DNA of 32,725 nucleotides, taken from an uncultured Oscillospiraceae bacterium. Its GTDB lineage: Bacteria; Bacillota_A; Clostridia; Oscillospirales; Oscillospiraceae. The stretch covers positions 1-32,725 of the forward strand of contig CAAEDK010000057.1 of NCBI GenBank assembly GCA_900754605.1. The letters run 5' to 3'. The position numbers were made by a program, and so were the translations under genes. Positions within the stretch are counted from its first letter, which is position 1. Every line of letters begins with the position of its first letter. The notes below the pieces were generated by a model. The model made no database searches and was not told the origin of the DNA. It saw nothing but the letters and a program-made list of their open reading frames with translations. This document shows, piece by piece, positions 16,521-23,786 of the stretch.

Positions 16521-17843
16521 TTAGCCGGCGGACTTGGTCCGTCCGGAGAAGAACAGGATGAAGATGATGGCACAGGCCGCCATCAGATAGCAGTAAAACA
16601 TATAGGGGACAATCTCCAGGGCAGTGATCCCGGCTCCGGCAGCGGCGTACAGCAGCTGTGCACCATAGGGCAGGATGCCCTGAATCACAGAGGCGAAGAT
16701 GTCCAGCAGGGAGGCAGTGCGCCGGGGATCAATGCCGTACTCCTCACTGATCTCCTTGGCGATGGAGCCGGACATGACGATGGCGACTGTGTTGTTGGCC
16801 GTAGCCACATCTACCGCGGCCACTAGGCCAGCGATGCCAAGTTGGGCGCCCTTCTTGGAGCCCACCCGGCGGTGGATGAAATCGATGAGCCACTGGATGC
16901 CGCCGTACTCCTTCACCAGAGCGCCGATGCAGGCTACGATGATGGAAATCACGGTGATATCATACATGGAGGTGACACCAGTGCCCATTACAGCGAAGAT
17001 CTGCGTCCAGGCAAAGGCACCGGAGGCCACGCCAACGATAAGGCTGAGAACCGTGCCGATGATGAGGATGACGAACACATTCACACCAGCTACCGCACCG
17101 GCCAGAACCACCAGATAGGGAAGAACCTTCCAAACACTGTACGCCTGTACTTCCACCTGGCCGCTTCCGCCCAGGGTGAGGGCCACGAAAATCAGAAGAG
17201 TGATCACCGCGGCAGGCAGTACGATGAGGAAGTTCATGCGGAATTTGTCCTTCATCTCACAGCCCTGGGTACGAACAGCAGCAATGGTGGTGTCCGAAAT
17301 CATAGAGAGGTTGTCGCCAAACATGGCGCCGCAGGCTACCGCAGCGATACACAACACCAGTTCAAAACCGGTGGCCTTGCTCATAGATACGGCAAAGGGG
17401 GCCAGGGCAGAAATAGTACCGACCGAGGTTCCCATGGAAACGGATACAAAGCAGGCGATCAGGAACAGACCGGCCACGGCAAACTGGCTGGGAAGGTAAT
17501 CAAGGAACAGGAACACCGTGCTGTCCGCGCCGCCAGCAGCGGACACTGCACCAGAGAAGGCTCCGGCAGCCAGAAAGACCAGACACATAGTCAGGATGTT
17601 CTCATCGGCTACGCCAGCGGCCATCACCTTCAGCTTAGCGTTGAAGTCCAGCTTCCGGTTCTGGAAGCAGGCGACTGCCAGAGAAATCAGGAAGATCACA
17701 ATGGCAGGGGTCTGATAAAACCCCTGCTCGATCTTCAGGCCATACTCGAACAGAAGGCCGCAGCCCAGATAGAGTACCAAAAATACTCCGATAGGGAGCA
17801 ATGCGGCAGGGTTGCTCTTGACAGAGCGTTTATTTGCGTCCAT
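16521..17843 (-). CDS. NhaC-family Na+/H+ antiporter
   Basis: A 440-residue integral membrane protein with about 11-12 hydrophobic helices. Family segments include FLAAGAFSGAVSAAGGADST, FVSVSMGTSVGTISALAP and CGAMFGDNLSMISDTTIAA, where the GDNLS/SDTT motif is characteristic of NhaC-type transporters. It probably exchanges sodium, or a small organic solute in some relatives, for protons. The ATG at 17843 has AGAGGA 9 bases upstream. An in-frame extension to 18323 is rejected because it runs through the promoter and the divergent amidase gene. Monocistronic. Confidence 0.9.
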   Translation of the reverse strand: MDANKRSVKSNPAALLPIGVFLVLYLGCGLLFEYGLKIEQGFYQTPAIVIFLISLAVACFQNRKLDFNAKLKVMAAGVADENILTMCLVFLAAGAFSGAVSAAGGADSTVFLFLDYLPSQFAVAGLFLIACFVSVSMGTSVGTISALAPFAVSMSKATGFELVLCIAAVACGAMFGDNLSMISDTTIAAVRTQGCEMKDKFRMNFLIVLPAAVITLLIFVALTLGGSGQVEVQAYSVWKVLPYLVVLAGAVAGVNVFVILIIGTVLSLIVGVASGAFAWTQIFAVMGTGVTSMYDITVISIIVACIGALVKEYGGIQWLIDFIHRRVGSKKGAQLGIAGLVAAVDVATANNTVAIVMSGSIAKEISEEYGIDPRRTASLLDIFASVIQGILPYGAQLLYAAAGAGITALEIVPYMFYCYLMAACAIIFILFFSGRTKSAG

Positions 17844-17897
17844 AGGGGACCGTCCTCTCTCTCGTAAAGTAAAGTATTGAATTACACACTGGAGTCT

Positions 17898-17926
17898 ATT
17901 GTAGAGAAAAGCGGGGCGTCTGTCAA
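17898..17926 (-). promoter_or_regulatory. Promoter of the nhaC-like gene, with inverted repeat
   Basis: On the minus strand a perfect TTGACA (17921-17926) and TACAAT (17898-17903) are 17 bp apart. An inverted repeat CTGTCA (17920-17925) with TGACAG (17935-17940) overlaps the -35 and could bind a dimeric regulator. It lies between divergent genes, so it could also affect the amidase gene. Confidence 0.75.
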
Positions 17927-17978
17927 CAGGAACCTGACAGGATGCCGTTGAATAGACTGCAGAAGAGGGGGGAGCAGG

Positions 17979-18779
17979 ATGCAGACGGTGTTTCAGACAC
18001 AGCTTTTGACCGGGAGTGATTGCTACCAAGCGGGGCGGACCATCGTGCCACGAGGGGTCATGGTGCATTCTACTGGGGTGGCTCAGCCAGATCCGGAGGT
18101 ATTTCTCCGCCGCTGGAACCAGCCGGGGGTAGATGCCTGTGTCCATGCCTTTGTGGCGGCGGATCGGGTGATCCAGACTTTGCCTTGGGACTGGAGGGGA
18201 TGGCACGCAGGGCGGGGAGAGCGGGGGAGTGCAAACGATACCCATATTTCCTTTGAATGCTGCGAACCAGCGGGGCATACCTATCAGGACGGAGAGATGG
18301 TAGGCTATGACCCTGAGGCTCAAAGATCCTATTTTGAGCAGGTCTATCAGAATGCGGTGACCCTATGCGCCAGGTTGTGCCAGAGGTATGGGCTGGACCC
18401 CCGGGAGCCGGGCGTGGTGATCTGCCATGCGGAGGGGCACAAGATGGGAATTGCCAGCGGGCACGGAGATGTACTTCAGTGGTGGCCGAAGCACGGAGTA
18501 TCTATGGATGACTTCCGACGGGCAGTGGAGGAGCGTATGAAAGGGGAGAATGACGTGACGCAGGAACAGTTTAACGCCATGATGGAGGTGTACCTTCGCC
18601 AGCGCCGGGCCCAGGAGCCTGCCCAGTGGTCCCAGATAGCACGGGCATGGGCTGAGGGAGCCGGTCTGGTAGCTGGGGATGGCGCAGGGGAGAAGGGATA
18701 CCGGGGCTTTGCCACCCGGGAAGAGATCGTGCAGATGCTCTACCGTATGTCAAATGGTGAAGAAAAGAGTGCGAAGTAG
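17979..18779 (+). CDS. N-acetylmuramoyl-L-alanine amidase, phage-endolysin type
   Basis: A 266-residue peptidoglycan amidase (Amidase_2/PGRP fold). Zinc-site and active-site candidates are H30 in GVMVHSTG, the histidines of CHAEGHKMG, and H/D in SGHGDVLQWW. The segments HAFVAADRVIQTLPWDWRGWH (in parts) and SANDTHISFECCEP are typical of Clostridia phage lysins. There is no signal peptide, as in holin-dependent lysins. The C-terminal 80 residues (from TQEQFNAMMEVYLR) resemble the helical tail of such enzymes, not a known wall-binding repeat. It stands alone, with no holin or phage structural genes nearby, so it may be a domesticated gene or a phage remnant. Confidence 0.88.
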   Translation: MQTVFQTQLLTGSDCYQAGRTIVPRGVMVHSTGVAQPDPEVFLRRWNQPGVDACVHAFVAADRVIQTLPWDWRGWHAGRGERGSANDTHISFECCEPAGHTYQDGEMVGYDPEAQRSYFEQVYQNAVTLCARLCQRYGLDPREPGVVICHAEGHKMGIASGHGDVLQWWPKHGVSMDDFRRAVEERMKGENDVTQEQFNAMMEVYLRQRRAQEPAQWSQIARAWAEGAGLVAGDGAGEKGYRGFATREEIVQMLYRMSNGEEKSAK

Positions 18780-18790
18780 CGGATAACAGA

Positions 18791-18820
18791 GCGCCCCCGG
18801 AACAACAGTTCCGGGGGCGC
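18791..18820. terminator. Hairpin between convergent amidase and desulfoferrodoxin genes
   Basis: A perfect 13-bp GC-rich stem (18791-18803 with 18808-18820) has a loop AACA. The T-tract is poor on both sides (ATGTCAG; TCTGTTATC), so it is a weaker but plausible bidirectional terminator. Confidence 0.65.
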
Positions 18821-18838
18821 ATGTCAGCGTACCTGGGT

Positions 18839-19210
18839 TCAGGCTTTCCAGAGGCCGTGGAGGTTGCAGTAGGCATAGGCGGAAACCACGCTGTCGCCCT
18901 GAGCCAGGGCAAAGGCCGCCTGAGGCTTGCTGCCGGGGGTCAGATGCTTGATCTGGACGCCTTCCTTGGTCTCCAGAGCAATCCACTCAATAAAGTGCTC
19001 GGGGATCATGGGGTGCTCCACAGAGCCTACAGTTACAGTGACCTGGGCGCCATCCGCCTGGATCACTGGGACATGCTTCTCCACCGCAGCATCGGTGGTA
19101 CCGGGGACAAGCTCAGTCATCTTCTGGCCACAGCACATCACAGGGACACCGCTGGATTTGACAAAAGTGACGATGTTGCCGCAGTGCTCACAAATATAAA
19201 ACTGCATCAT
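18839..19210 (-). CDS. dfx: Desulfoferrodoxin / superoxide reductase
   Basis: A 123-residue cytosolic iron protein that reduces superoxide to hydrogen peroxide in anaerobes. The N-terminal rubredoxin-like FeCys4 site (center I) is complete: C7, C10, C26, C27. The catalytic center II ligands are all present: H46 in EKHVP, H66 in EHPM, H72 in PEHFIEW, and C115 and H118 in YCNLHGLW. The conserved Lys45 is also kept. So it is a full two-iron type. The start is ATG at 19210 or the next ATG at 19207; both follow AGGAGGG. It has its own promoter with a palindromic operator. Confidence 0.93.
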   Translation of the reverse strand: MMQFYICEHCGNIVTFVKSSGVPVMCCGQKMTELVPGTTDAAVEKHVPVIQADGAQVTVTVGSVEHPMIPEHFIEWIALETKEGVQIKHLTPGSKPQAAFALAQGDSVVSAYAYCNLHGLWKA

Positions 19211-19236
19211 CAAGCCCTCCTGAATCATTTTACTGG

Positions 19237-19254
19237 GAACAGGATATCCTGTTC
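19237..19254. promoter_or_regulatory. Perfect 18-bp palindrome, candidate operator of desulfoferrodoxin
   Basis: GAACAGGATATCCTGTTC is a perfect palindrome covering roughly +2 to +19 of the predicted transcript, so a bound dimer would block transcription. It does not match the PerR, Rex or LexA consensus that I know. The regulator is unknown. Confidence 0.6.
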
Positions 19255-19262
19255 TTGTTTTC

Positions 19263-19291
19263 ACTATACCAAGCTGGAGGAAAAAAGTCAA
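19263..19291 (-). promoter_or_regulatory. Promoter of desulfoferrodoxin gene
   Basis: On the minus strand TTGACT (19286-19291) and TATAGT (19263-19268) are 17 bp apart. It lies in the gap after rimM, which ends the translation cluster without a clear terminator. Confidence 0.75.
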
Positions 19292-19318
19292 TCACCAACT
19301 GCGGAGCTGGGGAAAAAC

Positions 19319-19816
19319 TCAGAGTCCCTCTACCATATTGACACGCATACAGTTGCCATCCAGATCGATCTCGGCTACAAACTCATCCACCGCGGGGATC
19401 AGGATTTCCCGGGGACCGCCCCGGACCACATAGACATTGTTGGCGGGGAGGGTAAGCACATCGGCAAGATGCCCCAGAACCTCTCCTGTTTTGGCATCCT
19501 GGACCTCCATCCCCATAAGATCGGCCAGGAAAAAGCTGCCTTCTGGCAGGTTTACATCTTTCCGGTCAATATACAGGATGGCGTTGCGCATAGCCGTTGC
19601 GCCGTTCACATCGGTGACACCCTCCAGCTTGAGAATCACCATATTCTTGTGGACACGGGCCCGCTCTACCTGGATGGGCCAGTGGGCCTTGTCCACATAG
19701 AGGGTCTTGAACTGACAGAGAAACTCGGGGGAATCGGCCCAGGGCTGGACCCGGACCTCGCCCATCAGACCGTGGACGTTGGTGATCTTACCCACCTCGA
19801 GAAATTGCTGCTTCAC
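19319..19816 (-). CDS. rimM: Ribosome maturation factor RimM
   Basis: A 165-residue protein that binds S19 and helps 30S head maturation. An N-terminal RimM beta-barrel (FLEVGKITNVHGLMGEVRVQPWAD) is followed by a PRC-barrel C-terminal domain (LADLMGMEVQDAKTGEVLGHL to the PAVDEFVAEIDLDGNCMRV end). The start is GTG at 19816, with AAAGGAGGGG 7 bases upstream. It is the last gene of ylxM-ffh-rpsP-khpA-rimM; the usual trmD-rplS are not downstream. Confidence 0.94.
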   Translation of the reverse strand: MKQQFLEVGKITNVHGLMGEVRVQPWADSPEFLCQFKTLYVDKAHWPIQVERARVHKNMVILKLEGVTDVNGATAMRNAILYIDRKDVNLPEGSFFLADLMGMEVQDAKTGEVLGHLADVLTLPANNVYVVRGGPREILIPAVDEFVAEIDLDGNCMRVNMVEGL

Positions 19817-19903
19817 GGGGAATCCCCTCCTTTGGGTGCTGATGATACAAAAAATCTCCTGCGCCGCGGTCACGGAGGCAGGAGACTCTTGTGAAAGATA
19901 AGG

Positions 19904-20134
19904 TTAATCGACGATCTCCACCGAGACGCGCTTTCCGGACCGCTGGGCCACGGAGCGGATCAGGGTACGGATCTCTTTGGCGATGCGCCCCTGGCGGCCA
20001 ATCACCTTTCCGATGTCCTCCGGTGCGACGCGCAGCTCCAAAAGAACCTCGCCGTCGGTATCGGTCTCCGTGACGGAGACCTGCTCCGGATGCTCCACCA
20101 AGTGCTGGGCCACATAGGTCAGAAGCTCTTTCAT
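19904..20134 (-). CDS. khpA: KH-domain RNA-binding protein KhpA
   Basis: A 76-residue single KH-domain protein with the GXXG loop GRQG in KVIGRQGRIAKEIRTLI. In Firmicutes KhpA (YlqC) pairs with KhpB/Jag in RNA binding and control of cell elongation. It sits 18 bases after rpsP and 87 before rimM. A GGGAGGT ribosome site precedes the ATG. Confidence 0.93.
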   Translation of the reverse strand: MKELLTYVAQHLVEHPEQVSVTETDTDGEVLLELRVAPEDIGKVIGRQGRIAKEIRTLIRSVAQRSGKRVSVEIVD

Positions 20135-20152
20135 TGTGCAGGACCTCCCGCC

Positions 20153-20392
20153 TTAGAGTGCGCCGGCTTTTTTCAGCAGATCGCGGACGGTCTCAGTGGG
20201 CTGAGCGCCGGTCTTGATCCAGGCCTGAGCGCGGTCAGCGTCCACCTTCAGCTCGGCGGGATGGACCACGGGGTTGTAAGTGCCGATCTCCTCGATGAAA
20301 CGGCCATCCCGGGGATAGCGGGAGTCAGCCACCACGATGCGATAGAAGGGAGCCTTCTTGGCGCCCATACGGCGCAGTCTGATTTTGACCAT
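20153..20392 (-). CDS. rpsP: 30S ribosomal protein S16
   Basis: A 79-residue small-subunit protein. The N-terminal [20 protein letters not shown] and the [12 protein letters not shown] and [20 protein letters not shown] segments are unmistakable. A strong GGAGGTG ribosome site is 8 bases upstream. A 90-base gap separates it from ffh. Confidence 0.97.
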   Translation of the reverse strand: MVKIRLRRMGAKKAPFYRIVVADSRYPRDGRFIEEIGTYNPVVHPAELKVDADRAQAWIKTGAQPTETVRDLLKKAGAL

Positions 20393-20482
20393 TTATATTC
20401 ACCTCCAAATGAATTTAGAATCTATATGGAAAACACGGCTTCGTGCTTTACCAACATGACAGAGTGATGGGCTGCAGCGAGA

Positions 20483-21859
20483 TTAGAAGGGGAGTCCGCC
20501 AGGCATTCCGCCGCCCATCATGCCTCCCTTTTTACCCATCAGCTTGCGCATATTCCGAGGCAGCTTGCCGCCGGAGAACTGCTTGGTGAGGGATTGGAGC
20601 ATCTCAAACTGCTTGAGAAGGCGGTTGACGTCCACCACCTGAGTGCCGGAACCGGCAGCGATGCGCTTTTTCCGACTAGAATTGAGGACAGATGGGTTCT
20701 CCCGCTCATAAGGGGTCATGGAAAGAATGATGGCCTCCATCTGCTGGAGCATCCCGTTGTCCATGGAAGCGCCCTCCAAGTCGGAGGCCTTCACGCCGGG
20801 AAGCATCCCCGCCAATTCAGACAGGGAACCCATATTTTTGATCTGAGCCATCTGCTCATAGAAATCAGTGAGGGTAAATTTGTTTTTCCGGAGCTTCTCC
20901 TGGAGTTCCAGAGCCTTCTGACGGTCGAAATTCTGCTCTGCCTTCTCAATGAGGGAGAGTACATCGCCCATGCCCAGGATTCGGCTGGCCATTCGATCGG
21001 GGTGGAACACCTCGATTTGATCCAACTTTTCGCCCACACCGGCGAATTTGATGGGCTTTCCAGTAACCGCCTTAATCGATAAGGCAGCACCACCTCGGGC
21101 ATCACCGTCCAGCTTGGTGAGGACCACGCCGTCGATATCCAAAGCGTCATCAAAGGCTTTGGCTGCATTTACTGCATCTTGGCCGATCATGGCATCTACC
21201 ACCAGCAGGATCTCGGTGGGTTCCACCGCGGCCTTGATGTTCCGCAGCTCGTCCATCAGCTCCTCGTCCACATGGAGCCGGCCAGCGGTATCCAGGAAAA
21301 CCAGATCATTTCCATGCTCCCTAGCGTGGGCCACAGCGGCTTTGGCGATATCCACCGGGTTGGTCTGACCCATTTGGAATACAGGAATATCCAGTTGCTG
21401 TCCTACTACTTCCAGCTGATGAATGGCAGCAGGGCGGTAAATATCACAGGCGGCAAGAAGGGGACGCTTGCCCTCCTTCCGCTTCATCAGGCCAGCCAGC
21501 TTGGCACAGTTTGTGGTTTTGCCCGCACCCTGAAGGCCTACCATCATGACCACCGTGGGGGGCTTGGAGGCGATCGTCAGCTTGGTGCTGGTCCCACCCA
21601 TAAGATCAGTGAGTTCCTGATTGACGATCTTGACGATCATCTGGGCAGGCGACAGAGCCTCTAATACATCGGTGCCGACAGCCTTTTCCGTAACCTGGGC
21701 GATGAACTGTTTGACCACTTTATAGCTGACGTCGGCTTCTAACAGGGCCAGGCGGATTTCACGCATGGCCTCCTTCACATCGGCTTCAGACAGCCGGCCC
21801 TTGCCCCGCAGCTTCTTGAAGGCGGCGGAGAGCTTTTCAGTCAGTCCTTCAAATGCCAT
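20483..21859 (-). CDS. ffh: Signal recognition particle protein Ffh
   Basis: A 458-residue SRP GTPase that binds signal sequences and SRP RNA for co-translational targeting. It has an N-domain four-helix bundle (1-90). The G-domain has G1 GLQGAGKTT (108-116), DTAGR and TKLDGDARGG. The methionine-rich M-domain (about 300-430) has KKRIAAGSGT and ends in a Gly/Met-rich tail. Length is normal. The start at 21859 lies just after the ylxM stop (3-base gap), the classic ylxM-ffh pairing. Confidence 0.97.
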   Translation of the reverse strand: MAFEGLTEKLSAAFKKLRGKGRLSEADVKEAMREIRLALLEADVSYKVVKQFIAQVTEKAVGTDVLEALSPAQMIVKIVNQELTDLMGGTSTKLTIASKPPTVVMMVGLQGAGKTTNCAKLAGLMKRKEGKRPLLAACDIYRPAAIHQLEVVGQQLDIPVFQMGQTNPVDIAKAAVAHAREHGNDLVFLDTAGRLHVDEELMDELRNIKAAVEPTEILLVVDAMIGQDAVNAAKAFDDALDIDGVVLTKLDGDARGGAALSIKAVTGKPIKFAGVGEKLDQIEVFHPDRMASRILGMGDVLSLIEKAEQNFDRQKALELQEKLRKNKFTLTDFYEQMAQIKNMGSLSELAGMLPGVKASDLEGASMDNGMLQQMEAIILSMTPYERENPSVLNSSRKKRIAAGSGTQVVDVNRLLKQFEMLQSLTKQFSGGKLPRNMRKLMGKKGGMMGGGMPGGLPF

Positions 21860-21862
21860 GGG

Positions 21863-22228
21863 TCACTCCTTCTCCATCTGACGGGAGATGTCAAGAATCT
21901 TCCGTGCCAATGCGTCGATGCCAGGGTCCTCGTACTGGGTGTTGCAGGCCAGAATGTCTTCCGCGGCTGCTTCCACTTCTTGCAGCTGTTTCCGCATGGC
22001 GTGGAAACGCTTGATCAGGCCGGTCTTGTCCTCTAGATCAGTGAGGATGGCCTCAGCCCGAACGATTACATCCCGGACACCCTGGCGGGTGATGCCATTA
22101 TTTTCGGCGATCTCAGCCAAGGAAAGATCCTCGTTGTAATAGAGGTCATAAAATTCCTTCTGCCTGGGGGTAAGCACATCGCCATAGAAGTCGAACAGCA
22201 TGGCCATGCGGTATGCTTGACTTTTCAT
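21863..22228 (-). CDS. ylxM: YlxM-like HTH protein of the SRP operon
   Basis: A 121-residue protein with a sigma-70 region-4-like helix-turn-helix (LTPRQKEFYDLYYNEDLSLAEIAE, then ITRQGVRDVIVRAE) and a C-terminal coiled coil. YlxM/p13 precedes ffh in most Firmicutes and modulates SRP. The ATG at 22228 has GGGAGGG 7 bases upstream; the in-frame extension to 22519 runs through the promoter and is rejected. Confidence 0.92.
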   Translation of the reverse strand: MKSQAYRMAMLFDFYGDVLTPRQKEFYDLYYNEDLSLAEIAENNGITRQGVRDVIVRAEAILTDLEDKTGLIKRFHAMRKQLQEVEAAAEDILACNTQYEDPGIDALARKILDISRQMEKE

Positions 22229-22252
22229 GTCTGTGCCCTCCCTTCGGCTAAA

Positions 22253-22274
22253 TGTAAAGCTTAAGAACTTTACA
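22253..22274. promoter_or_regulatory. Inverted repeat at the ylxM transcription start
   Basis: Perfect 7-bp arms TGTAAAG and CTTTACA flank 8 bp, just downstream of the -10. The dyad covers about +1 to +22 of the leader and could be an operator or a weak leader hairpin. Confidence 0.45.
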
Positions 22275-22280
22275 AACCGA

Positions 22281-22309
22281 ATCATAACATATTTGGACCT
22301 GTTTGTCAA
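22281..22309 (-). promoter_or_regulatory. Promoter of the ylxM-ffh-rpsP-khpA-rimM cluster
   Basis: On the minus strand consensus TTGACA (22304-22309) and TATGAT (22281-22286) are 17 bp apart, with an extended TG. It is one of the two strongest promoters in the window. Confidence 0.85.
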
Positions 22310-22380
22310 TCTGAAAAATTGGGGATAGAAGGGCCTGTCGGTTGGTCGTTTCTTACAGAATGGAGCAGAGAAATGGGCAT

Positions 22381-22407
22381 AAAAAACGGCCCCGCTTAGG
22401 GGCCGTT
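22381..22407 (-). terminator. Rho-independent terminator of the DUF4364-flavoprotein pair
   Basis: An 8-bp stem ACGGCCCC (22386-22393) pairs with GGGGCCGT (22399-22406). On the minus strand it is followed by TTTTTATG. Confidence 0.92.
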
Positions 22408-22427
22408 CCAATAGAGTCTCGGAATGG

Positions 22428-22895
22428 TTAGGGGCGAGGCTTCTCCTTGCCAGTGAGAGCCTGGATCCGAATTTTCCAAACACCGGTGCGGGCCAGACTG
22501 CGCTCCATCGCTCGGTCAAAATTGTCTCCCGTCATATGGGCCGGGGTCAGTTTCTCACACAGGGCCCGGAGCGCCTTTATCTTTTCATCCTGATCCAGTA
22601 CCTCAGAGGCCTCGCCCTCTACGCAGGCCGACTGGAAGTAGGTGGTGAAGTCGTCCTGAGCGGCCTGATTTGCTCCCACAAAGGAGATGCAGACACGGGG
22701 GTCCCGGCGTAGGAGATCTACCTTGGTGCCTTCCATAGCACAGTGGAAATAGAGAAAGTCTCCAAGCCGAACCAGGGAGAGCGGGATACAGTAAGGGGCG
22801 CCGTCTTCGCAGGTCATGGCGACTACACCATAGGCGCACCGGTCGATGACTTCAAGGGCGAAGTCGCTGCCGCGTTGGCGGTCGGTTCGTCTCAC
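22428..22895 (-). CDS. Pyridoxamine 5'-phosphate oxidase-fold protein (NimA-like)
   Basis: A 155-residue split-barrel flavin-binding protein. The N-terminal basic stretch RRTDRQ is followed by YGVVAMTCEDGAPYCIPLSLV, YFHCAMEGTKVDLLRRDPRVCISFVG and the C-terminal GVWKIRIQALTGKEK, the layout of NimA/5-nitroimidazole reductase-like proteins. The substrate is unknown; nitro-compound reduction is only a family possibility. The start overlaps the stop of the DUF4364 gene by 4 bases (ATGA). Confidence 0.85.
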   Translation of the reverse strand: MRRTDRQRGSDFALEVIDRCAYGVVAMTCEDGAPYCIPLSLVRLGDFLYFHCAMEGTKVDLLRRDPRVCISFVGANQAAQDDFTTYFQSACVEGEASEVLDQDEKIKALRALCEKLTPAHMTGDNFDRAMERSLARTGVWKIRIQALTGKEKPRP

Positions 22896-23437
22896 TGTGG
22901 GTCATCTCCTTTCGCAATGGTTCTGGCCAGCAGAGCCATGATATCATGGTAAATAGACTCTGGTGTTTCCTGAAAGCGGGAGGAGAGGATCTGTCCCTGG
23001 CGCAGAGAGGGGGATAGGAGCTTTAAATCCATCAGGGGACCGCTGTCATCAGAGAAGAACAGGCGGACGGTACATGTCCCGTCCTCGTTGGGTTTCAGGT
23101 CGGTTTGGACCAAGGCGGCCCGCTTGAGCACATCATTGAGCCGCACCAAGTTCTCATCACATCGCATTCGAACAGAATAGGGGAGGCTGCTTTCACAGAT
23201 TTCGCTGTTGCGGCGGCCCTTATCTGTGATGGAGTAGAGGTCGCCATCTTGGGTGAGATGCTCGGTTTCCACCAGGTGGTTCACTGACTCAGTGAGCGAG
23301 AAATAGTCCACTCCTGCATCACACAGAGCCAGATCCAGCAGCTGCAAAAAAGTGATGGGAGCGGCGGCGCGGGCCATGATATAGAGGACCAGGAGCTTCA
23401 GGTCCAGCTCATTTTGAATGAATCCAGTCCGGGACAT
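22892..23437 (-). CDS. DUF4364 winged-helix protein
   Basis: A 181-residue protein typical of DUF4364. An N-terminal winged helix (LDLKLLVLYIMA, LLDLALCDAGVDYFSLTESVNHLVE, YSITDKGRRNSEICE) is followed by a C-terminal alpha/beta region ending in ESIYHDIMALLA. It is probably a DNA-binding regulator with unknown target. The ATG at 23437 has AGAGGAGGT 5 bases upstream. First gene of a two-gene operon. Confidence 0.85.
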   Translation of the reverse strand: MSRTGFIQNELDLKLLVLYIMARAAAPITFLQLLDLALCDAGVDYFSLTESVNHLVETEHLTQDGDLYSITDKGRRNSEICESSLPYSVRMRCDENLVRLNDVLKRAALVQTDLKPNEDGTCTVRLFFSDDSGPLMDLKLLSPSLRQGQILSSRFQETPESIYHDIMALLARTIAKGDDPQ

Positions 23438-23496
23438 GGGAACCTCCTCTTTCCAAATGGTGTGTAGGATGGGCATACAAAAATCGTCCGCTCCCT

Positions 23497-23525
23497 ATTA
23501 TATCGGAAAAGATGGGAAAGGACAA
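23497..23525 (-). promoter_or_regulatory. Promoter of the DUF4364 operon
   Basis: On the minus strand TTGTCC (23520-23525) and TATAAT (23497-23502) are 17 bp apart, about 55 bases before the ATG. Confidence 0.75.
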
Positions 23526-23638
23526 GGCTCTTTCCTCTGGGCTGAGCACCAAATTTTTGCCGGTTCATAGTATGGTGTGTACCCAGTTCAGCGGGCCGGA
23601 GGCTCCAGCCCCCGGCTAACAAGTTTAGGAGGGATTCC

Positions 23639-23741
23639 ATGATGCCGGAAAAGGTCGTACCCGGTCCCGTAAGCGAGGAGCGCTGCATCCGGGAGGCCGT
23701 GTGTATACACACAAAGAAGATTTTTGATTCTTGTAAAGAGG
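23639..23741 (+). pseudogene. Conserved Clostridia gene cut by the integrated element (5' part only)
   Basis: An ATG with an AGGAGG site 6 bases upstream opens a frame reading MMPEKVVPGPVSEERC, then IREAVCIHTKKIFDSCK. From memory this is the conserved start of a small Clostridia protein family that continues with DKDC and an EDLRVY motif. Here the frame departs from that pattern right after SCK, at about 23738-23741, and continues by chance into the element. Function of the intact gene is unknown. The rest should lie beyond the element's right end, outside the window. Confidence 0.6.
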
Positions 23742-23760
23742 AGGATATAGCGCTTTTAAT
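23699..23760. other. Probable attL: left junction of the integrated element
   Basis: Host coding sequence ends at about 23740, and the integrase gene ends at 23787, so the junction lies between. A 14-bp palindrome GTGTGTATACACAC (23699-23712) stands about 25 bp left of it. Large serine recombinases leave no long duplication, only a crossover dinucleotide, so the exact point needs the right end or an empty site. Confidence 0.55.
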
Positions 23761-23786
23761 ACTCGGGCCGAAAATAAATTCCGGCC

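Noticed and set aside
19237..19254. LexA (Cheo) box or PerR box at the desulfoferrodoxin promoter
   Set aside because: The LexA box needs GAAC-N4-GTTC, here the spacer is 10. The PerR TTATAAT pattern is absent.
22229..22427. SRP RNA (ffs) near ffh
   Set aside because: No GGAA-tetraloop hairpin of the SRP RNA type was found in this gap or in 20393-20482.
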